64,000 nucleotides of DNA from a virus. Below the pieces are notes generated by a model, which saw only the letters and a list, made by a program, of their open reading frames with translations, ran no database searches and was not told the origin of the DNA. Both the position numbers and the translations under genes were made by a program. The stretch's first letter is position 1. Each line of letters starts with the position of its first letter. Below are positions 16,337 to 24,569 of the stretch, piece by piece. The stretch is taken from positions 1 to 64,000 of the IMG/VR virus record IMGVR_UViG_3300036800_000073, one strand, 5' to 3'.

Positions 16337-16566
16337 GGCCGGCCTCTCACTGCGCGTTCGGCTTCGGCCTTAGCTTCATGCAATGTTGGATAACTTCCGA
16401 GGCCAGGACGAGGACGATATTCCGCGATGGATGGTTGTAAGCCTCGCACATTACGCTTTGGCGAACGAAAGAATCTATCCACTCGCGCGATCACGCAGCC
16501 GTCGTCGATACAGATCCAACTGCGGCCAGCGAGAAGAATCTTTTGTTCTCGCATCCATTTCGTCAT
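16333..16566 (-). CDS. Hypothetical small protein
   Basis: 77 aa from MTKWMREQKILLAGRSW. Its first codons nearly repeat those of the next gene (MTKWIRMLC), so a small duplication around the two starts is likely. ATGA overlaps at both ends. Confidence 0.6.
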   Translation of the reverse strand: MTKWMREQKILLAGRSWICIDDGCVIARVDRFFRSPKRNVRGLQPSIAEYRPRPGLGSYPTLHEAKAEAERAVRGRP

Positions 16567-16829
16567 GGTCTGCCTCCCTCGGCGTCGGCGATGTACTCTG
16601 CGATGGCGTCGATCTCCGCCTTCGCTTCCTTGACCTTGGCGATCCGGGCGTCGTGCTCGCGCACGGCGGTCGAGAGCCCGATGGGTCCGGCTATATAGTA
16701 GTCTCGCCCGTTCGGCCCTTCCTGATACATGGCCGTGAGCGCAGCACCGAGGGTGCGGCTCATCTTTAGCCATCCTTCCAGCAGGTCGCCCTTGCTGGTG
16801 CCGTTCAGGTGGATGGTAGGAAAGATCAT
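16563..16829 (-). CDS. Conserved phage protein
   Basis: 88 aa. TIHLNGTSKGDLLEGW and PNGRDYYIAG are blocks I associate with a widespread small phage protein family of unknown function; the C-terminal half is helical. Overlaps both neighbours by 4 bases. Confidence 0.72.
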   Translation of the reverse strand: MIFPTIHLNGTSKGDLLEGWLKMSRTLGAALTAMYQEGPNGRDYYIAGPIGLSTAVREHDARIAKVKEAKAEIDAIAEYIADAEGGRP

Positions 16830-17032
16830 CTGATGTCCTCATTCTCTATTGACCGCACGGCGCTGGCCAGCGCATTGATGCCGCATTTGGACTGCGGCAA
16901 TTTCTCGCCAGTCAGCATTCGCATGATTGTCTGCCGGGTCTGCTTTTGCGAGTCGCCGGAGAGCCCGAAGATGTTCTTGCATCCGGCCTTGTACATTTCG
17001 ATTGCGATGCGCTGTGTTTCCGTCATATTCAT
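16826..17032 (-). CDS. Hypothetical small protein
   Basis: 68 aa from MNMTETQRIAIEMYKAG; an alternative ATG lies 6 bases on. Helical, with a possible helix-turn-helix-like pattern (TRQTIMRMLTGEKLPQSKCG). ATGA overlap with the next gene. Confidence 0.58.
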   Translation of the reverse strand: MNMTETQRIAIEMYKAGCKNIFGLSGDSQKQTRQTIMRMLTGEKLPQSKCGINALASAVRSIENEDIR

Positions 17033-17033
17033 C

Positions 17034-17387
17034 TCAGGCCGCGGGTAGGAACTTCGCCAGGTTCGACGGGTTGACGTGGATGGTGATTCCACCATCGTGC
17101 CCGCAGAAGTAAGAATGCTCCACACACAGGATGCCATCGGGCAGCGTGACGCGTTCCGCTGCGGGCAGCGCCTTGTCGTAGGCCGACTGCGCTGGCATGG
17201 GAACCGTCGCTTCCGTGCTCAGGCAGTAGAACACGAAGTAGTCGCGGCTCCCGCCATCCCAATAGCTGGCCACATTCAGCGGATGAAGCTGCGCGGCCAT
17301 GTGGAACTTGCGGCCTCTGTAATCGGGATAACATGCTTGGACGATGGCTTTGATGCTGGCGTCCGGTTTCACTTTGAAAGATGTCAC
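17034..17387 (-). CDS. Hypothetical phage protein, GTG start
   Basis: 117 aa. The GTG overlaps the upstream TGA (GTGA). Contains VEHSYFCGHDGGITIHV. No family recognised. Confidence 0.58.
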   Translation of the reverse strand: MTSFKVKPDASIKAIVQACYPDYRGRKFHMAAQLHPLNVASYWDGGSRDYFVFYCLSTEATVPMPAQSAYDKALPAAERVTLPDGILCVEHSYFCGHDGGITIHVNPSNLAKFLPAA

Positions 17388-17632
17388 AGTTCGCCTCCCG
17401 CACAGGCCGTACAAAACCCATTGACTGTGGCTGGATTTTCGTGACAGAGGGCACAGGTGGCCTTCCCTGCCTCGATGATCCAGCCATTGGCATCAAACTG
17501 CGTTCCGCACTTGGAACAACTCGCGCCGAGTGTGGCCGGAACATGCTGGCCGCAGCATACGAAGTGGCCTGGAGCGAGCTGGCCGACAGGATAACCTTCA
17601 TCTCGAATCCACGCTGCCTTTGTTCTAATCAT
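17384..17632 (-). CDS. Zinc-ribbon-like small protein
   Basis: 82 aa with CCGQH, CSKCG and CALC...CTAC groups, enough for two structural zinc sites. Function unknown. Confidence 0.62.
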   Translation of the reverse strand: MIRTKAAWIRDEGYPVGQLAPGHFVCCGQHVPATLGASCSKCGTQFDANGWIIEAGKATCALCHENPATVNGFCTACAGGEL

Positions 17633-17638
17633 GATTTC

Positions 17639-17893
17639 CTAGCTCACGTATGCCGTGATCTCGTAGCTGCCGCCTTCGGTTCTATACCAGCTCATGGCGA
17701 GCCAGGTGTGAGGTCCAACCTGTTCGTGGACCCGGCCCTCGCGCCCGCAATAAACGGCGTCTTCCATCGGAGAGAAACCGGCCTCGACCAGCGCCGCGTC
17801 AATCAGGTCGATGGGGAGAGCGCAGTGGTAAGGACTAAGCCAAGTGGACAGGAGACGATTCGCCTTGTTTCGCATTGCCATTTCCCTGGACAT
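17639..17893 (-). CDS. Hypothetical small phage protein
   Basis: 84 aa, first gene after promoter 17921-17949. Two early ATGs are possible (MSREMAMRNK). No domain recognised. Confidence 0.6.
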   Translation of the reverse strand: MSREMAMRNKANRLLSTWLSPYHCALPIDLIDAALVEAGFSPMEDAVYCGREGRVHEQVGPHTWLAMSWYRTEGGSYEITAYVS

Positions 17894-17920
17894 TTCGCTC
17901 TCGATTCCTTCTACTCTTTA

Positions 17921-17949
17921 AGAATAGCGCAGAAATCGGAATAATGCAA
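17921..17949 (-). promoter_or_regulatory. Sigma70-like promoter with ATTCCGATT spacer motif (copy 7)
   Basis: -35 TTGCAT (17944-17949), 17-base spacer TATTCCGATTTCTGCGC, -10 TATTCT (17921-17926). The 90 bases between here and 18021 hold no gene I can support. Confidence 0.72.
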
Positions 17950-18020
17950 GAGAATTATCCAAGGATTTCAAAGATTTATGGGACGCGCTAAACCGTTGAT
18001 TATGAAAGTGGTGGCTCTGC

Positions 18021-18593
18021 TCAACAGATCGAAAGACAGTCGTGGATACCGTAAAACTGATGAAGGCGATGCCTGGTGATCCAGGGAAAGCGGCTGGACA
18101 GCATTTCGTGAAAGCGATCGGTCGCAGTGCAGCCGCCTTCGCCCTCGCCGACATAAAGGACGGTTGAGCCCATGTAGGCATCGAGAACCTGCTCACTCCA
18201 GTCGGCGTCGTAATCCGGCCAGACCAGCAGCAGGGTCCGGCCCGGATACTTGTGCACGGCCTCGACTCCGCCGAGTTGCTCGACGCCGTAACCGTGCGTG
18301 AAGCGATACTTGTTCCCTTCTCCCGGCACCAGGTCGGTCGCTACTACATCCGCGCCCGCCTTGCGCAGCTCGTGGCTCCAATAACCGGTGCCGGCTCCGA
18401 CTTCGAGGATAGGAGAATGACCATGGAGCAGGTCCACCGTGCGCCGGTCAAGAATGGAGAAGCCGAAGGTCTCGATAAAGTCTCTGCGCTTCTCGTAACC
18501 ACGCCAGAAAGTCAGCCCGTCGAAGATGTCCGGACACTCGCGTAGCAGCCATTGCATGGCCTCGGTTTCGTTCTCTGGCTTCGGCATAATCAT
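18021..18593 (-). CDS. Class I SAM-dependent methyltransferase
   Basis: 190 aa. ILEVGAGTGYWSHELRKAGADVVATDL is split as motif I (LEVGAGTG, about residue 63) and motif II (VVATDL), the standard SAM-binding layout. No DNA-methylase NPPY is present, so the target is unknown. The start ATG (ATGATTATG) overlaps the upstream stop and lies inside one dispersed palindrome. Similar in design to 8439-9092. Confidence 0.75.
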   Translation of the reverse strand: MIMPKPENETEAMQWLLRECPDIFDGLTFWRGYEKRRDFIETFGFSILDRRTVDLLHGHSPILEVGAGTGYWSHELRKAGADVVATDLVPGEGNKYRFTHGYGVEQLGGVEAVHKYPGRTLLLVWPDYDADWSEQVLDAYMGSTVLYVGEGEGGCTATDRFHEMLSSRFPWITRHRLHQFYGIHDCLSIC

Positions 18594-18597
18594 TTTA
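18585..18597. repeat. Dispersed AT-rich palindrome CATAATCATTTTA
   Basis: A copy of the dispersed palindrome that forms the start codon region of 18021-18593. Confidence 0.5.
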
Positions 18598-19270
18598 TAG
18601 AACCCGACAGCCGCTGGCCGCTAACGCGTTCGAATTCGGTCAAGGCCGCACCAAGTGTGTCGATGAATCGCTCGCCAGAGGCCAGTTCGTGCCGCCAGCT
18701 TGAGCCATCGAAGCCATAGTCGAGAATGAAACGAAACGGGAAGTCGCCGCTCGTCTCGACGGTGATCAGCAACCGGATAATCTCGATAGCGGCCGCGTAT
18801 GCGGGATTCAACTGCACGATCAAGTTGCCTTGTGCGGCGAAGTAGGCGGAGAGGACCGTGCTGATCTGCGCTTCGGAAAGATCCATGCCGAGTAGGGGAG
18901 TGCCTACGAACGGAACGTAGTGAGGGAAGTACAGGATGCGGCGCTGGCCGATGGCGATCTTTTCCTTATCCCTCCAGCTTATAGATAGCCCGCAGTTGGG
19001 CCGGCCTAGAATGGCATAGCGAAAGACTTGCCGCAGCGCTGGGATCGACGCGATGGGATTGTAATAGAGGTCGGTCGTGCCTCGTGCTCCGCTGCCCGCT
19101 AAGAGATCGTAGACGCCATAATGGCTGTATTCGGTGAATGGCTTGCCCGTGCGGATCAGCCAGCGGTAAATCTGGAATGCCTGCTCCAGCGAATAAGGCT
19201 GCGGCCAGTAGCTGTCCGGTCTGACCAACTCCAGAAAGTCGATAGTGGCTTTTGATGATAGTGTCGTCAT
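18590..19270 (-). CDS. Hypothetical phage protein
   Basis: 226 aa from MTTLSSKATIDFLELV. Mostly helical with aromatic-rich segments (ISWRDKEKIAIGQRR, YFPHYVPFVG). No catalytic motif is evident. It starts 2 bases after the upstream stop. Confidence 0.65.
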   Translation of the reverse strand: MTTLSSKATIDFLELVRPDSYWPQPYSLEQAFQIYRWLIRTGKPFTEYSHYGVYDLLAGSGARGTTDLYYNPIASIPALRQVFRYAILGRPNCGLSISWRDKEKIAIGQRRILYFPHYVPFVGTPLLGMDLSEAQISTVLSAYFAAQGNLIVQLNPAYAAAIEIIRLLITVETSGDFPFRFILDYGFDGSSWRHELASGERFIDTLGAALTEFERVSGQRLSGSIK

Positions 19271-19271
19271 G

Positions 19272-19490
19272 TTAGTTGAATCCTTCAATCCACTTTCGCA
19301 TCTCGCGATCTGTGCTCAGGAATCCACCAAACATCAAGAGAACTCCCAATTCGATGCCACAATGGTTCTCCAACTCCGGGTGCTTGCGAAGATCGGCGGT
19401 CATGGATGCGAAAGCATTATTCAGATCGCCCGCATCGAGATATTCAAGCGCCCGGTGTTTTGCCCACTCCAGATGTTCCGTGCGATTCAT
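19272..19490 (-). CDS. Conserved small phage protein
   Basis: 72 aa. HLEWAKHRALEYLDAGDLNN is a signature I know from many phage genomes (small helical protein of unknown function). ATGA overlap with the upstream gene. Confidence 0.75.
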   Translation of the reverse strand: MNRTEHLEWAKHRALEYLDAGDLNNAFASMTADLRKHPELENHCGIELGVLLMFGGFLSTDREMRKWIEGFN

Positions 19491-19795
19491 TGCTGCTCCT
19501 TCGCGATGTCGCTCCGATCAGAGACGGCCCGCGCTGCTGGGTCCACGTCTATTACCAAGCGATCCTGATGCTCGCCGTCTTCCGTGTATGCGCTGGCGCA
19601 ATCCATGACCAATTCCCACGCGCTGCGTTCTGCCGCAGAGTGGGCGTCCGCGACTCTCCACATACGCCATGCCTCGAACAATGTCGGCGATTCCTCTGAG
19701 GTCACCGCAATGCGCGGTGCTGCCTCTCCTTCGTCGGCGTCCATCACGATGTAAAGCAAGGACGGATCGCCGAGCGTAAACTTCGGATCTTTCAT
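19487..19795 (-). CDS. Hypothetical phage protein, acidic
   Basis: 102 aa from MKDPKFTLGDPSLLYIV. Acidic, with an Ala/Trp-rich helical centre. It starts 2 bases after the stop of a 24-residue membrane peptide gene. Confidence 0.6.
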   Translation of the reverse strand: MKDPKFTLGDPSLLYIVMDADEGEAAPRIAVTSEESPTLFEAWRMWRVADAHSAAERSAWELVMDCASAYTEDGEHQDRLVIDVDPAARAVSDRSDIAKEQQ

Positions 19796-19797
19796 GG

Positions 19798-19872
19798 CTA
19801 ATCCTTTCCGAACTTTGACAGCGCCACCAGCAGGGCGGCGACGATTACGGCGGTGATGGGGACGGCGATCAT
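19798..19872 (-). CDS. 24-residue membrane peptide
   Basis: ATG at 19872 with GGAGCAA immediately upstream, TAG at 19798-19800. The peptide is one hydrophobic helix (MIAVPITAVIVAALLVAL) followed by SKFGKD. It fills the gap between the ligase and 19487-19795. The good Shine-Dalgarno and clean helix suggest a real micro-protein, but the length allows chance. Confidence 0.5.
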   Translation of the reverse strand: MIAVPITAVIVAALLVALSKFGKD

Positions 19873-19881
19873 TTGCTCCGA

Positions 19882-21189
19882 TCAGGCTGCTGCCGCTGCT
19901 GCCTTGGCTCTGCGGGTAGCCCATGCCTTGTGTGCTGCGTTCATGGTTCCTGGCTCCGCTGCCGCCATTGCCTTGGCCGCTGCTGGATGATTGGCTTGGC
20001 GGGTGGCTACCGCCTTGGCCGCTGCTGAGCTACGGGCCTCGGCCACGGTGGGACGGGGAGCTGGAGCCGGAGCCGGAATCGGGGTCGCCGTTCCCTCGCC
20101 CTTGAAGTGGAGGCTTGCGTAAGTATCGGCTTCGGTCTTGTCGTCGCGCTCGCCCTTGTAGACCGCCTGATAGAGTGAGCCGCCCCTCAAAATGTTCATG
20201 TATTCCACTTCCACCAGCGTTCCCGGAGTCGGCAGCTTGTGATTCGGCGGGATGGTGACGTTGCCGATCTCTATCCACTCCTTGCCGTCCAGGACCGCCA
20301 GCCCGACGCTTGCCTTCTCGCCATTCTGCCCGGTCACGATGCAGGTTGCCGAACCGAGAAACTTGAACTTGAGAGCGTTTCCGCCGCTGCCTGGACGGCC
20401 CGCCGTATATTTGCTCCCAAGCTTCTTGAATACCATGCCCTCGCCGCCCTCGGCCACGATGCGATCATAGAGCGCCACTTTTTCAGCCGTGGTGAATGCG
20501 GTCGGAATGCGACCGAGAGCAGGAGAAGCTATCGTGTCCAGCAAGCCGTTGAGGATGGACCACCGTCTCTCCACCGCTTGGCCGCGCATGTCGATGGCGG
20601 TATAGCGGAGCAGATCGAAGGGCCAGTAGACATCGCCCATCAACTCGCCATCCAGAATCAGATCGGCGGGAAGCCGGGTCTTGAGCGCCAGCACCGCCTC
20701 GGCCACTGGAGCGGGGAGTGGAACGTCCTCGCCCTTGCGGTTGCCGCTGCCTATCTCGCTTCCGAGGCGGCGAATCGAACGGCGATGCCCATCCTTTTTT
20801 TCCTGGGCCATCCAGCCGTCATCCCGCATCAGCTCCAGAAATCGCTCGGCGCTTACCACATTGAGAAGCATGGGAAGGTCGCTTTTCGCGGCCCGCGCCG
20901 GAGGAGCTATGGCGGGATTGGGAATGGGAGCTGCCTTGGGAGCCGCCGCAGCCGTTGTCAGGACCGTGTAGCCCTTGGCCACTTTCTCGGCGATCACGCC
21001 CTCGTAAATCGCGATGGCCTCGTCCTGCGGAACTTCCTTACGGGTTTTCGTCCCGCTCTGAAAGGTTCCGCCGCGCCGACCGAACTGAAAGTTCACAATA
21101 AACCCGGCCCGGTAGGATTCGACCTGAACGTGGTACACCTTGTCCGAGGACCCTTCCTGAAAACCGAGGCTGGTGGAGCGGATTGCCAT
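19882..21189 (-). CDS. WGR-domain ATP-dependent DNA ligase
   Basis: 435 aa. Residues 1-75 form a WGR-type domain (FQFGRRGGTFQSGTKT). An Ala/Pro linker leads to the nucleotidyltransferase core: motif I QEKKDGHRR with the AMP-binding Lys near 131, motif III ILDGELMG, motif IV EGGEGMVFKK and motif V LKFKFLG, then an OB-fold part (GTLVEVEYMNI). The tail is Ala-rich and ends in NAAHKAWATRR. It seals nicks using ATP; with Ku it makes a minimal NHEJ pair. No LigD polymerase or phosphoesterase domain is present. It is the first gene after promoter 21216-21244. WGR domains are usually found in PARPs and bind DNA ends, which fits an end-joining role. Confidence 0.9.
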   Translation of the reverse strand: MAIRSTSLGFQEGSSDKVYHVQVESYRAGFIVNFQFGRRGGTFQSGTKTRKEVPQDEAIAIYEGVIAEKVAKGYTVLTTAAAAPKAAPIPNPAIAPPARAAKSDLPMLLNVVSAERFLELMRDDGWMAQEKKDGHRRSIRRLGSEIGSGNRKGEDVPLPAPVAEAVLALKTRLPADLILDGELMGDVYWPFDLLRYTAIDMRGQAVERRWSILNGLLDTIASPALGRIPTAFTTAEKVALYDRIVAEGGEGMVFKKLGSKYTAGRPGSGGNALKFKFLGSATCIVTGQNGEKASVGLAVLDGKEWIEIGNVTIPPNHKLPTPGTLVEVEYMNILRGGSLYQAVYKGERDDKTEADTYASLHFKGEGTATPIPAPAPAPRPTVAEARSSAAAKAVATRQANHPAAAKAMAAAEPGTMNAAHKAWATRRAKAAAAAA

Positions 21190-21215
21190 TGTCTTGCCTT
21201 CCCAACTACAGATAT

Positions 21216-21244
21216 AGAATAGCAGTAATCGGATTAATGTGCAA
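21216..21244 (-). promoter_or_regulatory. Sigma70-like promoter with AATCCGATT dyad (copy 8), for ligase
   Basis: -35 TTGCAC (21239-21244), 17-base spacer ATTAATCCGATTACTGC, -10 TATTCT (21216-21221). The dyad AATCCGATT is perfect. The AT palindrome at 21248-21262 lies directly upstream. Confidence 0.8.
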
Positions 21245-21247
21245 GAG

Positions 21248-21262
21248 AATAATGATTATTTT
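21248..21262. repeat. Dispersed AT-rich palindrome AATAATGATTATTTT
   Basis: A full-length copy of the palindrome, directly upstream of the ligase promoter. Confidence 0.6.
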
Positions 21263-21297
21263 TAGCTGAAAATAGCCCTTGACAAACCGGCTGTCGG

Positions 21298-21687
21298 TCA
21301 TTGTTCGTCTTCCCGCAAAAGGGTTTGCATGTACTGGCATTCAGCCGGAGAGAGCGGAGCTGTGGAAATGTGGCATCCCTTGGCGCTGGTGACCGGCACC
21401 CGGCGAGGATGCTTGAGATGCGTGAAACTCATGCGAAGCCAGATTTGGCCGTTGTATGTCTTTGCCTCTTTGCCCACGATCATGCAGGGATCGTTGAATG
21501 GATACGCCCAATAGTTGTAGTACACTTTGCTCCCGCGCGGGAAGGCGGCGGAATTGAACGGCTTCGGCTGGGGAGTGTTCGCCGCCATGCGATCCAGCAG
21601 ACGCTGTGCCGTCTTCCCTTCTTCGATGGTGCCGGGACGATTGGCAAGGCGTCGCAACGAGGCGATGGTCTGGCGGCGATTTCTCAT
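21298..21687 (-). CDS. Hypothetical phage protein
   Basis: 129 aa from MRNRRQTIASLRRLANRPGT. The first 45 residues resemble the N-terminal helical segment of many small phage proteins (RRLA.RPGT..EG.TA..LL); the rest is unrecognised. Last gene before the ligase promoter. Confidence 0.65.
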   Translation of the reverse strand: MRNRRQTIASLRRLANRPGTIEEGKTAQRLLDRMAANTPQPKPFNSAAFPRGSKVYYNYWAYPFNDPCMIVGKEAKTYNGQIWLRMSFTHLKHPRRVPVTSAKGCHISTAPLSPAECQYMQTLLREDEQ

Positions 21688-21691
21688 GACT

Positions 21692-21943
21692 CTATGACTC
21701 TCCCAAGTGAAACAGTTCGAGCGGCATGGGGCCGACAGTCTTGTCGTGAGAGAGCGCCCCGCCATAGACGGTGATGGTGGGACGCAGGGTGACCTTGCCG
21801 GTCTGTTTATTGAACCATGGTGCCTCCGGTTCGACACTGTCCAGGTCGGCCATGTAGACAAAGCCGAGAGGCACCTCGTCCTTGAGGAAAGATGCCCCAT
21901 CGGCGGTATTCCGCTTGACGACCGTGGCTTTAACCAAGTTCAT
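21692..21943 (-). CDS. Hypothetical small phage protein
   Basis: 83 aa, beta-rich. ATGA overlap with the upstream gene. No domain recognised. Confidence 0.62.
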   Translation of the reverse strand: MNLVKATVVKRNTADGASFLKDEVPLGFVYMADLDSVEPEAPWFNKQTGKVTLRPTITVYGGALSHDKTVGPMPLELFHLGES

Positions 21944-22239
21944 TGCCTGTGATCCTCAATCACGCCCAACTCGATACTCTTGCGCCGGAACGCCTCTTCG
22001 GTTGGCTCATCGAGCCAACCCAACCGAGCAAGAAGCTCTAACTGATACATCCTCGCCCCCTTGCATAGCTCGTGCTCCTTTTCGCCATGCATACGGGGAT
22101 GGTGGCATATCTGCGAGCTTTGGAGTAGGGTGCGTTCCAGCACCTTCGCCGCCAAGGTCTTGTCGCCGCCCTCGCGAAAGGGGCAGGAGAGGCACATGGC
22201 TAAACGCACCGGCCAGCGTTTTATTTTGTATGATCTCAT
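21940..22239 (-). CDS. Conserved phage protein, Cys-rich
   Basis: 99 aa. CLSCPFREGGDK, ICHHPRM and CKGARMYQLELLARLG give three Cys groups plus His, a pattern seen in a widespread small phage family that probably binds zinc or a cluster. Basic N terminus. Function unknown. Confidence 0.68.
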   Translation of the reverse strand: MRSYKIKRWPVRLAMCLSCPFREGGDKTLAAKVLERTLLQSSQICHHPRMHGEKEHELCKGARMYQLELLARLGWLDEPTEEAFRRKSIELGVIEDHRQ

Positions 22240-22858
22240 CCAGCCTCCACGCGAGCGATGATCTTGCGCACCGTCTCCGGGTAAGGGGTCGAGCGCCGCT
22301 TCCAGTCCGGAGCGTCGCGATAGGATTCATCGGCGATCCGGTCATAGATCACCTTGCAGTCGCCCACTTCAAGGATCAGCCGGCCCGCGCTCATCAGCTC
22401 CGCGGCAAACTGTGTGGACAGCATCGGCGGGAGAAGGATGCCTTTGTCCGGGCGCTGAGTCTGCTGGATGGTCGTATCCACCGTAAACTCTCCGACGCAT
22501 AGAATAAGATGTCCACCGTAACCGCCGTAGGGCACATCGCCGAGGGCGCTCAAGGCGGCGCTGGCCGGAACGATGCCCACTCCCCACGCGCCGGTCAGAT
22601 CGAAGAGCAACCGGCGCTGGGCGCGATCATCGGGAATCTCTTTGCCGTTAGCCATCAGATGTTGCATGGCCGCGTTGTACACGTACACCGCCACCGGCAC
22701 CACCACCGCCTGGTATCCGTATCGCTCGAAGACGCGGCTGAGGATCGACGCCGCCGCGATGCAGCAGTCCCCGGCGTGTAGGCTTCGCGGAGCGTGGGAT
22801 AAGCGACCCGCTGCAAGCGATGGATCAGATCCGGCAAATCCCGGTTGACTGGATTCAT
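22236..22858 (-). CDS. Phage protein split by a one-base frameshift
   Basis: The gene starts at 22858 (MNPVNRDLPDLIHRLQRV) and ends at 22236. The frame changes at the G4 run 22769-22772: the first part ends LREAYTP, and the second continues GDCCIAAASILSRVFERYGY in another frame. Reading CCGGGGGAC instead of CCGGGGAC would give one protein of about 207 residues. The joined protein has a conserved-looking PGDCCIAAA block and no recognised fold. The frameshift is probably a sequencing or assembly indel, but a true mutation is possible. ATGA overlaps at both ends support an intact ancestral gene. Confidence 0.6.
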
Positions 22859-22995
22859 GCGCTCAACCTCCGGCGCTCGATCTCCCGCGATAGCCGTCCT
22901 CGACAATAGTCGCTGCACGTTCGCCGAAGCCCGGTGATGGAGTAGAGCCGTAGAGGGTCCAGTTGAATAGCTCCTTGCACCACAGGCAGCATCAT
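22855..22995 (-). CDS. 46-residue Cys-containing protein
   Basis: ATG at 22995 overlaps the upstream stop (ATGA) and its own TGA overlaps the next ATG (GCATGA). The sequence ends RTCSDYCRGRLSREIERRR, a basic Cys-containing helix. The double coupling is the main evidence that it is coding. Confidence 0.6.
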   Translation of the reverse strand: MMLPVVQGAIQLDPLRLYSITGLRRTCSDYCRGRLSREIERRRLSA

Positions 22996-23210
22996 GCCAA
23001 CTCGCTCTCTTCGCAAGCGTCGTAAGCGCCGGGAAGGGCGACAATCTCCTCTAGTCCGTTCGCCTTGCGCAACGGGTTGGCTCGCTCGATGCAGTTCTGA
23101 CAGATCGGCTCGCGGTTGCCGTTGATGCGAATCGAGGGCACCAGGTTGGGATTGAAGGAGAACAGCGCCTTGCAGCTATAGCACGGTCCCATGCACGCAA
23201 CGTAACCCAT
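22992..23210 (-). CDS. Conserved small zinc-binding phage protein
   Basis: 72 aa. CMGPCYSCKALFSFNP, then VPSIRINGNREPICQNC and ERANPLRKANGLEEI. This block is one I associate with a widespread phage family that has two CX2C pairs. It starts at a TGATG overlap with the methyltransferase stop. Confidence 0.75.
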   Translation of the reverse strand: MGYVACMGPCYSCKALFSFNPNLVPSIRINGNREPICQNCIERANPLRKANGLEEIVALPGAYDACEESELA

Positions 23211-24211
23211 CACTCTCCTGCTTTCTCGATGACGACCATGCGGGTGGAAACTCCGGTGCCGCTGGACTTGAACGAACCTTCCGGTAGAGTTTCCCATTCC
23301 GCGCCCTGCTCGTCCAGCCACGCGCGAAACTCGATGCTCTTGCGGTCCTGGCGGAACTCGAAGCTCGGAGCCAGAATCGAAACCAGGACGCCTCCCGGCC
23401 TGAGCATGGTGAAAGCCTTGCGGATGTGATCCAGGTCGGCCTGTTTCTCGAACGGCGGATTCATCACCACGCGGTCGTAGACCGGAGCCAACTCGGTTTC
23501 CATAATGTTGTTCGCTACCAAGACGTGGCCTTTGAGAGTCAGCAGTTCACGCAGCGTGAAGTACGGCTCGATGGCGTGGAGCGTGACGCGGTGGCGAACC
23601 TTGATCGCGTCGGCGATGTTCCCGCTGCCGGCCGAGGGTTCCAGCACCATCATGCCATCGGCCAGCCGTGCGCGATCCAGCATCTGGTTCACCACTGGCG
23701 CGGGCGTGGGGAAGTAGCCTGGAATTCTCTGGAGGGCAATCGCAGCTTCCAACTCACCGATCTTGCGCAGCCGGTCGCGATCCAAGCGCTGTGCGGCGCT
23801 GCCGTTGATCATGCCTTGGAGGAGCCGGGCCTGCGGCGTCTTCTCGGCGTAGTCGTCGGACTCGATACAGGAGTAGTAGCCGCCCTTCGAGCCGTCGATG
23901 TACTTGCGGACCAGCCGCGCGATCTCATCCTTGCTGCGCAAGCCTTCGACAACCGGGTCAATGCTTCCCTGCTGGTGTCCATTGGCCAGCGCCCGCAAAG
24001 CCTTCTGCAGCCGCTCCAGGTTGCGGCAATCGTGTAAGCGGCTCTGATATTCGCGATTGCGCTTAGGCGTCGGGTTCTGTGTCATCTCCCGGCCCGCATA
24101 TTCGATCTTCGGCTCCAGGGCGTCGGCCCAAGTGTGGAACCGCGCCGCCAGAATGGGATTGCCGAGCAGCGCCGGAGCCGGAGCCAGCTCGAACAGAGAA
24201 AGCTGCGTCAC
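23210..24211 (-). CDS. DNA N6-adenine/N4-type methyltransferase
   Basis: 333 aa. Motif I LEPSAGSGNIADAI (near residue 193), acidic motif II after ..LHAIEPY, and motif IV VVMNPPFEKQ with the NPPF of amino-methyltransferases. FPTPAPVVNQML before motif I is typical of gamma-class or Type I/IIG-like adenine methylases. It would methylate exocyclic amines in phage DNA. The N-terminal 150 residues are helical and may help target recognition. ATGA overlap with the upstream gene. Confidence 0.85.
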   Translation of the reverse strand: MTQLSLFELAPAPALLGNPILAARFHTWADALEPKIEYAGREMTQNPTPKRNREYQSRLHDCRNLERLQKALRALANGHQQGSIDPVVEGLRSKDEIARLVRKYIDGSKGGYYSCIESDDYAEKTPQARLLQGMINGSAAQRLDRDRLRKIGELEAAIALQRIPGYFPTPAPVVNQMLDRARLADGMMVLEPSAGSGNIADAIKVRHRVTLHAIEPYFTLRELLTLKGHVLVANNIMETELAPVYDRVVMNPPFEKQADLDHIRKAFTMLRPGGVLVSILAPSFEFRQDRKSIEFRAWLDEQGAEWETLPEGSFKSSGTGVSTRMVVIEKAGE

Positions 24212-24399
24212 GCCGCCACCGCCTTTGCCGTCGCCCGTAGAATCTTGGCGAGAAATGCTTCGAGGCGGGCGGCGATCAGCTTCGGCTCATCCCGCTTGCG
24301 ATATGCGGCGATCTGCTCGGAGGCGAAGGCTTCCGGCGTGGTCATCAGAACGTAACGGCTTCCCGCTCCTTGGTCAAAGCTGTAAATTGGCTCTTTCAT
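24208..24399 (-). CDS. Hypothetical small protein
   Basis: 63 aa, helical and Ala-rich C terminus. ATGA overlaps on both sides. No domain recognised. Confidence 0.6.
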   Translation of the reverse strand: MKEPIYSFDQGAGSRYVLMTTPEAFASEQIAAYRKRDEPKLIAARLEAFLAKILRATAKAVAA

Positions 24400-24569
24400 G
24401 GCTGCGCCTCGAACAACGGTTCAGACCAGCACGATGTATCGGTTGTTATATCGACTCCGCGTTTAAACAACTCTGTTGCCGCTGTTTCGCGTATCTCTTC
24501 GATGGTGTCCCCAAAGATATCTATGGAGTCCTCAAAGCCTTTGATTTCAAAATGGATTCTGAATTTCAT
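24396..24569 (-). CDS. Hypothetical 57-residue protein
   Basis: ATG at 24569 overlaps the upstream stop and its TGA overlaps the next ATG. Starts MKFRIHFEIKGFEDSIDI, a beta-alpha pattern. The reciprocal overlaps and protein-like composition support it. Confidence 0.6.
   Translation of the reverse strand: MKFRIHFEIKGFEDSIDIFGDTIEEIRETAATELFKRGVDITTDTSCWSEPLFEAQP

Noticed and set aside
20239-21222. Long antisense frame over the DNA ligase
   Set aside because: It is a shadow of the ligase, which has clear motifs; the antisense product is unlike any protein I know.
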